Shown: positions 1 to 10,620 of the stretch, piece by piece | Layout of the letters: each line of letters starts with the position of its first letter | Position numbering within the stretch: position 1 is the first letter of the stretch | DNA from: Fonsecaea monophora | Lineage: Eukaryota; Ascomycota; Eurotiomycetes; Chaetothyriales; Herpotrichiellaceae | Direction of reading: 5' to 3' | DNA length: 64,000 bases | Assembly (NCBI RefSeq): GCF_001642475.1 | Contig: NW_019174020.1 | Span: 1 to 64,000, forward strand | Made by a program: the position numbers and the translations under genes | The notes under the pieces: generated by a model | What the model saw: only the letters and a program-made list of their open reading frames with translations | The model's database searches: none | Told to the model about the DNA's origin: nothing

Positions 1-721
1 GGGGGGTAGGAGGGGCTTTTTCAATGGAAAGACAAGGCAAAGCGCGTCATTCAATCACAGCCTAGCTACGCGTAGGCGTGGGACCCTCCTTAGAGGGCAA
101 GCTTGCACTGTAGGGCAGCTAGGGCTGCAATTCACGGCTGCTTCACGGCTCTTCGACGAGTGCGAGTGGTGTTCCTTTGGGTCTAGTCACTAGCGCGTAG
201 TTGATCATGCGGAACCCAATCAGGGAGGTCGGTGACAGGGAGCTTTCAGGGCCATTGAGAGAGAAAAAGGATCTGATCGACGAGAGGTGGAAGCCACCAA
301 ACAGTTTGCTGGGCTATGGCTCGAGGTTGATGGGGGCAACCCGAAGCCTGAACTAGCAGACTACTAGGTCAGGATGTGTCCGAGATGTGTTGAACAGGAG
401 CAGCTATTTAGCTCTACAATGTCATTGATGCAAGAGGAACGTGCAGCCTGTAGATGGCCATTTGTCCTTTCACCTCCATCACGCTGCTAAAAAAAACTAT
501 ATGTATGATACGAAAGCTTGAAGATCTCCCTCTCTCCCCAGACATGGACGTGCAGTCCGACCCCTCAGACCTCCGAAGTCATGGCCGATATCCGATGCCC
601 GATGCCCGATGCCCAGTGTCCATCTGCTGAGAGATGCCCTCTGCTCTGCGAGTATGAGTTGAACAAGACAGAGCACGAGAAAAAGAAAGAGAGCTGAGCC
701 GGGATGGATGAACGGATATAT

Positions 722-786
722 ATGGATGGATGAACGTATGGATGAACGTATGGATGAACGTATGGATGAACGTATGGATGGATGGT
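722..786. repeat. 12-bp tandem repeat
   Basis: A unit of the form GAACGTATGGAT is repeated about 4.5 times with almost no divergence, then decays into GGATGGATGG. The homogeneity suggests a young array made by replication slippage. It lies in non-coding sequence. Confidence 0.9.
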
Positions 787-1511
787 TGATATCAATTAGT
801 TGATCAGATATGAAAAAATTCCCTATATTTTCCGTCAAGAGTTTCTAGTCAATCATGAATTCGTAGTGACACACCAAGGGGGAGTGGGGGAAAGGCCACG
901 GACCTGATAAAAGCCCCCTTGGCATTGTCAGTATCAGCGTCAGTGCCATGCCATGTGCTTGGAAGGTCACTATCAGGTCCATAATTGACGCTCGGAGGAT
1001 CACTACGAACTCCATAATTGACCCCTGTTCGGAGAATTCCTTCGGTCAAAGCCATCCCCACCCCCAAGAGTCGCTTAACGTGCACGAGCACCAGTGCCCC
1101 CGAAGCGTGGGTGGTTTAAATCCGACTTCCTGCAGGGAGGTGATTTGGTGGTGGGTGGGTGGGCTACTATGTACATATTCGCTGCAGGTCAACCTCGGCC
1201 ACCTCGGCCACCTAAAGTTATGGATAGCTGGGTAGCTAGTAGCCAGTAGCTAGTAAATCGTAGTTCGGCCTTCCTCTTCCCTCCTCCCCGGCAGCTTAAC
1301 TTGTGACGCCCATTGCCCACTACGTCACAATTGGGCATTGGGCACTGCTAACCCCGTCAATCACAAACAAATACTAACAAAAGAGCGAGTTGCGATTCAC
1401 ACGAGGAGGATTCTACTCATGACCAGACTCCAATCCCTTGAAATGAGTCGTTGTTTGTGTGGGAATGCCTCCAGACAGCCAAGGCTGGGAGTGACGCAGG
1501 CAGGGGGCCGC

Positions 1512-1602
1512 AAGTTCGTACAACAGCCAAAGCTCGCACAACAGCCAAAGCTCGCACAACAGCCAAGTTTCGTACAAAAGCCAAGGTTCGCACAACAGCC
1601 AA
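1512..1602. repeat. 18-bp tandem repeat, five units
   Basis: Five units of about 18 bp share the core ACAACAGCCAAAGCTCGC with a few substitutions per unit. The period is a multiple of three, so both strands stay open through the array (a QQPKLA-type repeat on +), which makes the surrounding 95-codon + frame look better than it is. I do not call a gene. Confidence 0.85.
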
Positions 1603-2732
1603 GCCCGCTTAACTATCCCGAATAGGAAAAGTAACTATTTCCACCAATCGGGAATAAGAGTGCCAAGAACTGCAGCTTGACGTCCATCGAACAGACAACG
1701 GCGATATCAAAAGGCACTGCGAGACAAGAACAGGTTGTCCCACGCAGGTACCACCACAGGGACATTGAGTGACTTCAGTTCCTATCACAATCACACAGGA
1801 AGAGGTGGAATATGTGCCAGGATCTCCTCCATCCGCCATCGGATTCGCCCTGTCCAGACACATCTCCCCCGATGGATATACCTCCACAACCACGGCCGCA
1901 CCGCAGTCCTTCGCCTGAGACCTCTCCTTAGCTGGTCCTGCCACAGTCAATAGCGATGCCTGCGTTTGGCAGAGGTAAACGGGTCCGCAAGCGAACGACG
2001 AGGCTGGTGCAGGCAAAGGCAACAATGCTCCCTGCCAGAGTCACAGAATGACTGGATCTCTGAGGGATCAACACCCCAGGTTAGCTGTATATACAATCAG
2101 GCGGATAAAGAGGTTAGACGACGGCGAGGCCGGAGATAGATAGATGTATGGTCAATAGAAAATGAACGCCAGCTAAATTTGGTGGTGATATGTTAGATGC
2201 TACCCGAACGTCAAGCGAACTCGTTGTTTGTAGTACCTGCTGTCGGACTTGCCGTCCAGAGAGCATTCCCTATCGTTTTGATCCTCCGACACTGAGATAC
2301 TCTCCATATGTATGGCATGCTTTACCGAAAGAAGCATTGGAGACATCTGTGGAGTCGTGTGGTGACGACTGATCGCGTATTCCATCTTCCCTTCCCGTCC
2401 CTTCCGCATTTCCGCCCGTCTTGGAGAAGAGTCTCCTCAGTTGGAGAAATCCGTTGGTATCTGCATGGATATGGAGTGCACTAATCCCATGGTCGTATGG
2501 TGTGAGGGTGGCCTTGAGTTCCCCCGCATTTGCGGTTGTGCGAATTTACCGAATACCCGAATACCCGACGGCTCCGCACGCGAGGCTGAAGATATAGATA
2601 TATCAATGAGGAGACTGGCTCCTTTCCCCTCAGTAGACAGAAACCTCTTGATCATTTCTTGGCCGCGCTAACACAAGCCCTAACAACAAACAAAAGCAAA
2701 AAGCCAAGGAATAGGCACTGTCGATAGCAGCA

Positions 2733-5470
2733 ATGGTCGTCGCAATCGTTACCGGGTCGTCGAGAGGAATCGGGCGAGCAATTGCCTTGCAACTCGCTGA
2801 TGATGGCATGGATGTTGCTGTGAGTCAGAGTCAGAGATAACACGCGCGTACACACACACACACACACACACACCGAGGGAGAGAGAAGGGGAGAGAGACA
2901 GTGAGACCGAGAGAGAGAGAGACCGAGAGAGAGAGAACGAGCGACGGAGAGAGAAGGGGGTGAGGGGGGGAGAGACTGAAAGAGAGAGACCGAGAGAGAC
3001 CGAGAGAGAGACCGAGAGAGAGGGAGAGACTGAGAGAGAGAGAGAGAAGAAGAGAGAGCGAAGCAGAGAGACATGGAGAGAGAGAGAGACGGAGACAGCT
3101 TCGTTGCATCCCCTTCCTCTACGCCCCTTTGATCATCCCCATATCTCATTCCCCATGCTGAAGTGGGAAAGAGATGGGGGGAGACAGATTGCATCCCCGA
3201 CCATTACCCCCTCTTCTCTCCCTTGATCGGCACCATATTCCCCTCCCGATGCTGACATTCTTCTTCCCATCCACAGTTGAACGACGTCGAGGCTCAGCTT
3301 CCGCACCTTCAAGCCGTCAAGGCCGAGATTGAGCAAAAGGGTGAGCATATGAGCATGCCCCAGCACTGGACACGTCCATAACTGACCCGGATATGGCTGC
3401 CTGCAGGACGCAAAACATCCACGTTTGTCGCCGATGTCAGCAACGAAGACCAGGTCGAGAAGATGGTGGCCGACGTGGTGTCTGAGTTTGGCGAGCTGAA
3501 TGTCGGTCTCACACCCTGTCCCCGATCGCTGTTTTGGACTCTGATTCTTTTCAGGTCATGGTCGCCAATGCCGGGGTGCTGGTGCCAAAGTCGATCATGG
3601 AAGTCAGTGTGGCGGAATGGGACAGGGTTCAATCGGTGAGTAGCAGCACAGCCCCTGACAGCCTTGTGTCCTCCTATGCCCTTGTGTCCTATCCCTTGCG
3701 TCCTATCCCTTGTGTCCTCCTATCCCTTGTTTCCCCATACTGTCTTGTGCCACCTTACCGTCTTGTGTACCCCTACCGCCTTGCGTCCTCCTATACCCTT
3801 GTCTCCTCCTACACCCTTGCGTCCCCCTTGACAGCCTTGTGTCCCCCTACCCCCTTGCATCTGGTTTTGCTCAAGTCTCCCCTCTAACCACGCACGGCGG
3901 GCCAGATCAACGTGAGAGGAGTCTTCTTGTGCTATCGAGCAGCCGGTAAGATTGATTCTCCTTCCGAGTCGAAATGGAAGATTCTTGGTCTTGGAGAGAC
4001 GACAGAGTCAAGGATTGATCCTCCTTCCGATTCAAAATGGAAGGTTTCTCGGTCTTGGGAGAGACGACAAAGTCCTTTCGAGTCGAGAACGAAAGGATGT
4101 TTCTTGGTCTTTGAGACTGTCGGACAGAGTGCTGAATCCTGTACAGCCAAGCAGATGATCAAACAAGGAAAAGGTGGAAAGATGGTGGCAGCTTGTTCAA
4201 CGGCGGGTTATCGACCGGTGAGAGGGACCCTGTGTCTGCTGTTGTCAGTCCCTGTCTCTGCGGTTATAAAAGGGGACAATCACACCCTGTGTCTGGTATC
4301 ATCAAAAGGGGACAACCAAACCCTGCTGACTCGGTCTTCTGGCACCCCAGACCTCAGGTCACAGCGTTGCATACTCGACGAGCAAGTGGGCTGTCCGGGG
4401 ACTGACGCAGTCTGCCGCACTGGAGTTTGCCAAATACGACATCAACGTGAGTCGGTGCCGCTTCCACGAAAACAAAGCAAGACAATGGGAGACTGACCAC
4501 TTACAATCCATACCCAACAGGTGAACGGTGCGTTAGACCAGACCACGGCTCTCTCAGCCTTGACCGTTTTGCTAACCAATGCTCTCCGTCAAAACAGCAT
4601 ATTGCCCAGGCCCTGTCGATACAGATGTGAGAACTGACTTTCCGAGCTGGTCTGTGCAGAAAAAGGTCTTAACTGACCTCATTGTTTTGTTTAGATGTGG
4701 AAGCAGATCGATGCCAGCATTGCGGAACGCGAAGGCCTCGAGCCCGGGGTGGCGTTCAAGAGATCGATCGAGTCTCGTACGGCACTCAAGCGCGCACAGG
4801 TATGTGGGAGGTCAAGTCTTTCTCGGGGACCCTTGTTTGTTCTCTTTGAGAGATGCCTCCTCTTTTGTTTGACTTGTTCCCAGAAAGTTGCCTCCTTGTT
4901 CTCTTGGAGGGATGCCTCCTTGTTCTCTTGGAGAGATGCCTCCTTGTTCTCTTCGACATGTTCCCATAAAGATACCTCCTCTTCTGCTTGACTTGTTCTT
5001 GGAGAGATGTCTCCTCTTCTGTTTGACTTGTGTCCGGAAGATGCCTCCTTGTTCTCTTGGAAAGATGCTTTCTTTTCTGTTTGACTTGTTTGCGGAAAGA
5101 TGCCTCCTCTTCCCTTGGATTTGTTCTCTTGGAGAGATGCCTCCTTTTCTCTTCGACTTGTTCCCTGAAGAATGCCTCCTCTTCTGTCCGACTTGTTTCT
5201 TGCCCAAAAAGACATTTGGAACATATGGCTGACTGAGTATAACCATCATTCCGTACCGGCGATCTAGGAACCCGCAGATATCGCCAACTTGGTCAGTTTC
5301 CTGGTCAGCAACAAGGCGAGGAACATTACCGGGCAGAGCGTCCTGTGTGACGGAGGTGAGATCAGCCAGCCAGTCTGCCAGCCAGCATCGAATCATTCCA
5401 AGTCTTCAGCCCACTGTGTCTTGTGCCCATCTGTCTTGTGTTCTTGTCTCCAAAGAGGTTCCCAGGCTAA
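2733..5470 (+). CDS. Classical short-chain dehydrogenase/reductase, 12 exons
   Basis: An NAD(P)-dependent oxidoreductase of the classical SDR family, closest in layout to acetoin/diacetyl (butanediol) dehydrogenases; the substrate is not known. Proposed exons: 2733-2819, 3277-3340, 3407-3501, 3555-3635, 3906-3945, 4147-4217, 4351-4446, 4521-4527, 4598-4626, 4695-4799, 5268-5355, 5466-5470. They sum to 768 nt, giving 255 aa plus stop, a normal length for this group. The start codon leads straight into the cofactor motif TGSSRGIG (residues 7-14). NAG follows in exon 4, the catalytic serine region ACSTAGY in exon 6, YSTSK (Tyr-x-x-x-Lys) in exon 7, CPGPVDTD in exons 8-9, and the terminal ITGQSVLCDGG in exon 11. 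All introns are GT-AG. Exon 8 is only 7 nt. Exon 12 (5 nt, ending in TAA) and the donor at 3502 (GTCGGT) are the weakest calls. If intron 11 is not removed, the frame runs into a tandem repeat. No neighbour suggests a cluster. Confidence 0.85.
2820..3276 (+). repeat. SDR intron 1 with CA and GA microsatellites
   Basis: This 457-bp intron runs from GTGAGT to CCACAG. It contains a (CA)n run near 2850-2873, followed by about 200 bp of GAGAGACCGAGAGA-type purine repeats to about 3095. The long open frames rich in Ser/Leu or Arg/Glu on either strand come from this low-complexity sequence and are not genes. Confidence 0.75.
3636..3905 (+). repeat. SDR intron 4 minisatellite
   Basis: This 270-bp intron (GTGAGT to GGCCAG) is almost entirely a pyrimidine-rich degenerate tandem repeat with the theme CCTTGTGTCCTCCTATC, about 12 or more units from about 3661 to 3865. 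The repeat is unlike those in the other introns of the same gene. Confidence 0.75.
3946..4146 (+). repeat. SDR intron 5 tandem repeat
   Basis: This 201-bp intron (GTAAGA to TACAG) holds about three units of roughly 55 bp built on CTCCTTCCGA..CAAAATGGAAG..CTTGG..GAGACGAC. The sequence family is not shared with introns 1, 4, 6 or 10. Confidence 0.7.
4218..4350 (+). repeat. SDR intron 6 with repeated CCCTGTGTCTG/AAAAGGGGACAA
   Basis: This 133-bp intron contains two to three degenerate copies of a unit of about 40 bp (CCCTGTGTCTGCTGTTGTCA..TATAAAAGGGGACAA). The TATAAAAGGGG in it resembles a TATA box but sits inside the intron and is part of the repeat. Confidence 0.65.
4521..4527 (+). other. 7-nt microexon of the SDR gene
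   Basis: GTGAACG lies between the acceptor CCAACAG and the donor GTGCGT. It supplies Val-Asn and the first base of Ala, exactly what is needed between the end of exon 7 (..YDIN) and the start of exon 9 (AYCPGPVDTD). Skipping it would shift the frame and lose the conserved N-V-N-A segment. The flanking introns are 74 and 70 nt, and the second has a CTAAC branch-site candidate at about 4572. Confidence 0.75.
4800..5267 (+). repeat. SDR intron 10 minisatellite, about 35-50 bp units
   Basis: This 468-bp intron (GTATGT to ATCTAG) is built from about ten units of GATGCCTCCTTGTTCTCTTG and GATGCCTCCTCTTCTGTTTG type, often followed by ACTTGTTC. Both strands stay open over much of it, giving spurious Lys/Glu-rich frames on the minus strand. 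None of these looks like a real protein. Confidence 0.8.
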
Positions 5471-5531
5471 TGTTGGACGGAGCAGGGATTGCATTCTCCT
5501 AATCCAGGCCTGGACCCATGACACTCCGGAC

Positions 5532-5716
5532 GCAAGGAGGGAGGTATGCAGCGAGGGAGGTATGCAGCCAGGGAGGTATGCAGCGCAGGACGTATGCGGC
5601 GAGGGAGGGACGCAAGGAGGGAGGTATGCAAGGAGGGAGGTCGGCAGTAAGGGAGGTATGCAGCGAGGGATTTATGCAGCAAGGGAGGGACGCAGCGAGG
5701 GAGGTATGCGGCGAAA
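5532..5716. repeat. 16-bp GGAGGTATGCAGCGAG array downstream of the SDR gene
   Basis: About eleven degenerate units of roughly 16 bp (GGAGGTATGCAGCGAG, with variants such as GGAGGGACGCAAGGAG) begin some 60 bp after the proposed SDR stop. The array probably lies in the 3' UTR or just past it. Confidence 0.85.
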
Positions 5717-5719
5717 CTG

Positions 5720-8232
5720 AGATGGCGTGGCGTGACGGACTTGAGGATCGTAGGAGAGATTCCATCGTTCGTGTATGAAACATGCTGCTTCTGTCGAGTG
5801 AGGGGGGCAGCATTTCGAAAGGGGATGGGGAGTGCCAGCTGGCATTCATGTTCTTGTCATGTTGTCTTCTTGTCTTCTTGTCTTCTTGTCTTTTCGAGAG
5901 GCAAGACTCGTATGGAATGTTGTGTTGGCCCGTGGCTGGCACCGAGCGCCTTGCACCGTGCGGCCGCAGAATGAATGCTGTGAGGTATCTCGGAAGGAAA
6001 CGAAAATCATACATGGGCCGTGGCCACGACATGGAGAGTTTGTCAGTGTATGCGAGAAAATGGATAAGGTATCCGGTCTTTGGAGGGGCCCTCATGAGCA
6101 GAGAGATCCAGCCGACAGAAGACGATGTGAGGTATCTAAGATAGAGCCCCGATGGTCGTTACTGGCGACGATATATGCCCTCATTTCAATGGTCCTTTAC
6201 GGCTCGAGAAGAGAACCGCGATACTGGCTGTTCTGAAACGCTCGGCTTGGAGGCTGGCCTTTTCGAGGGTCAAAATGGGCCTCGGACCGGGTTGTGGGTG
6301 GCACTCTGATGCATATATGCAGTAGGTCCCAACCGAGGGGCCCGAGGGGCGGTTTGTAACTCGGTGAGCTATCTATGCGCAGCTGAGCAACACGAAGCAG
6401 GCCCTGGCACATGAGGCGAGCCAAGGCAATCAATCACCAGCCTTAAGTTTTCTCTTACTGCATACAGCTGTGTTCAGCTAGAGCCTTTGGTCTTGTCCAA
6501 CTGATTGATTGAATTCTGCATCGTTGGCCGGGGTATATATTGCTTCGACTTCTCCCCATTCGTCGTCGGTGATTCCCGTTGTTCTATCTTCCGAGTATCC
6601 CATCGTATGAGGCATTCTGTGAGTCAAGCTCCCAGACGGGTAGAATTTACTCCAGTAGCTGGGATGTCAATGTCTTGTGTTGTAGTTCCGGACTGAGCTC
6701 TCTACCCGCTTGATATCTCTAGGCGTGTTCCCTCACCATCCGTCGGAGTACATCTTGTTCTGGCTGGGAGAGAGGTCTGTTGCTGGTGCAGTCTCTCACC
6801 ATTGTGTTGTATCTTTCTCCGCAACGGCGACATTCACGGTCGGGTATGATGAGGTAGCAGGGTCGTACGCAGGAGCCACATGATTAATTTATCGATTGAT
6901 TGATTGCATCCATGTTTTGGGTACGAAGAGAGGCCATCACGGACCCGAACTCGGGGATGTGTTACCGTATGTATCTGGAAAACTGCGGAATTGGCCCATT
7001 GGCCAGCGTGAATAGATACCCCGACGTCGACGTTGACTCTGTGTCCACAGCCTGTTCATCGCCCCAATCAATTGCTGTCCGAACGACCGACAATCTCAGC
7101 CATTTGAAGCATGTTTTCCAGAATAAGAATAGAATATACCCCAGGACCTCATACCTGCCGTTGTATCTATCTCGCTGACACTCCGGGCTCCCGAGGTCGA
7201 CCCAGAAGGTGGCCGTGTTGACTGAACTCGGAGTAGAGGGGTGTCGATCTAGACCTTTGAGAGACGTCAACGTCGATCTCGATAAACGAAGCCATGGACG
7301 CGCATATGGTCGCTGACGATGTCGTAGGCGAACGGTTCCGGCGTCAGAAGATCTGATCGCACGTGTAGGCCGCCTGGTCGAGAGGGTCTCGACGGTCGGC
7401 AAGGGAGGCGTGGGTCACCGACTCGAGACGATAAAGGCCTCGAGGGACGGGTAGGCAGGCGGCTGAGCTGAACTGTAATATATCCACACATAATGGAGAG
7501 AAGTGGTCAGTGATGGGTCTTGATATGACATCAGTCAAGGTGGGAAAGAAGGGGATTGTACCGAGTGGAACTTAGATCGCGCTGCCCCGGCGTGCTGATC
7601 GAGTCTCTCCACACCTCAAACTTGTCCGACCGACAGGATCGCGTTGTCCACTCTCACCAGCAAGATCGTCGTCCTCTTCACCCGGTTCTCCTCCTCCTCT
7701 TATGTCGACCCCGAGGCCACCACCGGCGCGAGGAATCCCTCTGGGAATTTCTTTGCCCTCGTGGACTAAGTAGAAATATAGTGTCGCGACCCGCCTGTTC
7801 CTCGGTCGTGCTGCACAGTAGCGGCACAAACGTGTTTCTTTCCCTCACTCGCTCGATCGATCCAGGGCTTCACCACGGCCCAGACGCCAACAGTCCGGCT
7901 GTGGCGAAGACAAATATAACGACGACGGTTTTCGTCTTTGAGAGAGTCTCGTTGGCTGTGGGATTGAAGTCATCGCCGCCGGGGTACCGCAGGAGGCACA
8001 TAGGTATACAGTCTCTCTTGACCAGCAAATGGTTCATGTACTCGATCGACCGCGATTAATCCATCCGATGCGAATTGGCGTTGGAACTGTGCCATCTCTG
8101 AGTGGTCGTTTAGTTTCGCTTATCGCCCTAACCCTGTTGGGATAATTAGCCGAATAATTTCCATCTCTGGCAACTCCTAAATCCATAGCTTACTAATCAA
8201 GCCAGCACCCGGCGAGCCGGGTGACAAAAAAA
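5720..8232. other. No gene recognised
   Basis: Only short overlapping open frames are present, none with a recognisable domain. A small CTTGTCTT repeat lies at about 5867-5894. The 18-base string TTAGCCGAATAATTTCCA at 8146-8163 recurs exactly at 43762-43779. The minus frame at 6962-7402 (146 codons) is the longest but matches nothing I know. Confidence 0.4.
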
Positions 8233-9641
8233 AGTGGCACAGCTAACTGCGCACCCACACTACCCTACCTAATTGCGATTAACATGCGTCCGCGACAACC
8301 ATCCCTAACCACCACCTATTACCAGTGATCTATACCGTACAAAACATAACCTAGAAACAAACCTTGTGCCTAGTATCCCGTGACATCGCCGCCCCTAAGC
8401 GCTAGGCTAGCCATTCGATCAACCATGCTATCTATATACCTGTTAATTGTCTCCTGTGGAATGTCCTCCCACGCTTGATTGATAGCCTGAACGAGGCTAT
8501 CGTCGTCGAAATGATCGATCTGCTTAATCTTCTGTTTCTGAACTCTCCAGATATTCTCTATTGGCGATAGATCTGGCGATCCTGAGGCGTTGAAGAAGTA
8601 GTTAAGACCGATCTGTTCCTTGTATCGCCGTACAGAAGAATCCTCACCTACTCCGTGAGCTGAATCTTGATCCTCCTCTAGGATGAAATCCTCGCCGTTC
8701 TCGATCCATCGCTTTACCTCGTTAAGTACTTGATCGATATAGACAACGCTAGTCATCTTGCCGTTTGACGAACTGGTCTCGTAGAAGATCAATCTAGACT
8801 TGAAATTGTAGCCAACGGCGGCCCAGATATGCCAGCGTTTCTCGTTCTTGTGCTTCGCGGTTTTCTCGTTAGGCGTCTTCTGTATACAATCGCGATGGTA
8901 GCGTTCCCCTGGCCTTCGAATAATGCGTAATTTACGCTGTGGGCCGCGACCAAAATGACATTCGTCTGAAAAGCGTATATGGCGCCATCTGCTTCGTGGC
9001 CAGTGCCTTCGAATGGCTAGATATTCGCGGCGTTCTTTGATCGATTTAGCCGTTAGAAAAGGTTTCTGGCAGGCAATGCATTTGTAATAACCTCGCGATT
9101 GAAAGGCCCTCTGAATAGTTCGCTTAGATATCTGGTCGCGATCTGGAAAGACCTCCTGGAGGACCTCAAGCCCAGCGCACACGCGGTGGTAAAATCCGCC
9201 CTGTAGTATCCAATCTTCGATAGCTTCAAAGTCGCCATTACTTAGGAGAGGTCTTCTGCCACGATTCTCTGTCTGATAGGGCGAGTTATGATGCCTTCGA
9301 GGCTCTTGAGATGCTGCAATATAGCGATATCCAGTACGTGGAGGAACGTTGCAGAACCTGAAGATATCCTGTTGACTAACATCGAGGCCCTTTTGCTGGC
9401 AGAATTGTGTCAACGTCCGCACCTTTTCTTTAACTGCTGTTGGGTTCTGAGCGTTCCCTGAGGCCTCCTCTTCCTCTCTAGGTGTTACTGGACGATTTGC
9501 AACCATGGTGGTAGAGTAATTGAAGTAGAAAGGTGGTGGGTTGGTGGTGGTTGTGGGAGGAAATCCGGGCAGAATACCCTAATAATAGTGTGTTCCCCCC
9601 CTGGGTGCCCAGCTGGGTGCCCATTCGCCAACAGTGGCACT
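8233..9641 (-). mobile_element. Tc1/mariner-type DNA transposon
   Basis: The element is delimited by inverted ends about 28 bp long and clearly diverged. The left end reads AGTGGCACAGCTAACTGCGC and the reverse complement of the right end reads AGTGCCACTGTTGGCGAATG, both leading into GCACCCA. The transposase gene fills 8370-9506 on the minus strand. I could not find a clean TA duplication at the ends, so the true termini may be shifted by some bases. Next to the right end, a double GGCACCCAG motif and the sequence up to about 9560 resemble a stretch at 53484-53560. Confidence 0.7.
8370..9506 (-). CDS. Tc1/mariner family transposase (DDE/D)
   Basis: This cut-and-paste transposase acts in the nucleus on its own inverted ends. 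The 378-codon frame is uninterrupted and starts at ATG 9506 in a good context (ACCATGG). Residues 24-130 look like paired helix-turn-helix DNA-binding domains (CNVPPRTGYRYI, then KRTIQRAF). The catalytic core shows the first Asp in FSDECHFG (residue 181), the second in DQDSAHG (281) and the Glu in LSPIENIW (317). That leaves 35 residues between the last two, one more than the DD34E of typical Tc1. No premature stop or frameshift is seen, in contrast to every other transposon relic here. The histidine-containing tail usually written as DNAPxH is altered to DSAHG, so activity is not assured. Confidence 0.9.
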   Translation of the reverse strand: MVANRPVTPREEEEASGNAQNPTAVKEKVRTLTQFCQQKGLDVSQQDIFRFCNVPPRTGYRYIAASQEPRRHHNSPYQTENRGRRPLLSNGDFEAIEDWILQGGFYHRVCAGLEVLQEVFPDRDQISKRTIQRAFQSRGYYKCIACQKPFLTAKSIKERREYLAIRRHWPRSRWRHIRFSDECHFGRGPQRKLRIIRRPGERYHRDCIQKTPNEKTAKHKNEKRWHIWAAVGYNFKSRLIFYETSSSNGKMTSVVYIDQVLNEVKRWIENGEDFILEEDQDSAHGVGEDSSVRRYKEQIGLNYFFNASGSPDLSPIENIWRVQKQKIKQIDHFDDDSLVQAINQAWEDIPQETINRYIDSMVDRMASLALRGGDVTGY

Positions 9642-10340
9642 CACTAAGCCAGCCATTCGTATCCTGAAATCGGGCTTCAACGCCGCCGACGCCTGTTGGG
9701 CCACTGATCCTGGGGCGGTTGCCAACACATCATGGTGATGGCGGTTCGCGTTGCCCCGGTTGGTTGGATCATGTCAGGTATGAAACGTTGCTTTACGTAA
9801 AATGGCATTTGGACAACACCCAAGGCAGGGCCCAAAGGAGGCACAGAAAGGGGTGGGGGGCCAAAATGTGATACTATTGAACACATGTGATGACATTTGA
9901 ATCCCGAGGTGGCACTTGAAGCCCGAAATGGCATTTGGGCACCAAGGTAGCACTTGAACACCGAAATGACTGGGGTGCCCAAGGGGGAGAGAGAGCCAAT
10001 GAATCAAGACTCCGTTTCGAATACCTCGTACAGTACATTGATTGGCCCAGCCAACAACCATGGGCGGTTAGACGAGGCAATCACCGCCATCGGGCGCACA
10101 AGATCAGCGGACCTTTGGTGTAAATCAATAACTCACAAGGGGTTTGTAAAAAGGTCCTTGCAGCCCAAGATCACGAATGGAGAAAAGATCGACACATCAG
10201 GTGGTATCTGACAATCGGGCGGGGGGCCTGAACAGTGAGGGAGGGAGGGCCAGAACAGTCGAAGCCCGAGCCAAGCCCCGGTTGTTGCCGGATTTTAGTG
10301 CAAAAGAAGGGAGAGCCGTCCCTACAGGCTGAAACGTGGT
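9642..10340. other. Spacer with short degenerate repeats
   Basis: No gene is recognised. At 9880-9980 there is a degenerate set of phrases of the kind GGCACTTGAAGCCCGAAATG / GGCATTTGGGCACC. The open frames are short and lack domains. Confidence 0.4.
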
Positions 10341-10620
10341 CGGTGGAATGTGCCAATACATTCTCACACTGCAAGGGATGGCTGACATTCCTGACTCCTG
10401 GGTGCTTGATTCGTGGAATGTGCCATTAAATTTTCTCACTGTAAGGGATGGCTGACATTCCTGACTCCTGGCTGCTTGATTCGCCGAATGTGCCAATACA
10501 TTCTCACACTGCAAGGGATGGCTGACATTCCTCCTAGCTACCTGATCGGTGGAATTGCCAATACATTCCAACACTGTGAGGGATGACATTCCTAGCTGCT
10601 GGTTGCCTGAGTGGTTGGTA
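10341..10620. repeat. Minisatellite, about 70-bp unit, four copies
   Basis: Copies begin at about 10341, 10412, 10482 and 10548. Each carries GGAATGTGCCAATACATTCT, then CACACTGCAAGGGATGGCTG and ACATTCCTGACTCCTGG. Copies 1-3 are very alike and copy 4 is shortened. The array lies 1 kb upstream of the orphan gene at 11655. Confidence 0.9.

Larger units (their letters stand above)
1..2690. other. Intergenic, repeat-bearing, no gene recognised
   Basis: I recognise no protein family here. All open frames are short and overlap on both strands. The stretch holds two short-unit tandem arrays (listed separately). The last few hundred bases are the likely 5' flank of the SDR gene that starts at 2733, but no clear TATA box or operator could be assigned. 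Confidence 0.45.

Noticed and set aside
1..120. Telomeric or chromosome-end repeat
   Set aside because: No TTAGGG-type tandem repeat is present at either end of the window; a subtelomeric position is only an inference from content.
2652..3226. Long Ser/Leu-rich (minus) and Arg/Glu-rich (plus) open frames
   Set aside because: They are translations of the GA/CT microsatellite in intron 1 of the SDR gene.
4275..4290. TATAAAAGGGG as a promoter TATA box
   Set aside because: It lies inside SDR intron 6, is part of the intron's tandem repeat, and no gene start follows on that strand.
4691..5396. Minus frames of 177 and 194 codons rich in Lys/Glu/Gln
   Set aside because: They are antisense to the minisatellite in SDR intron 10 and contain only the repeat.
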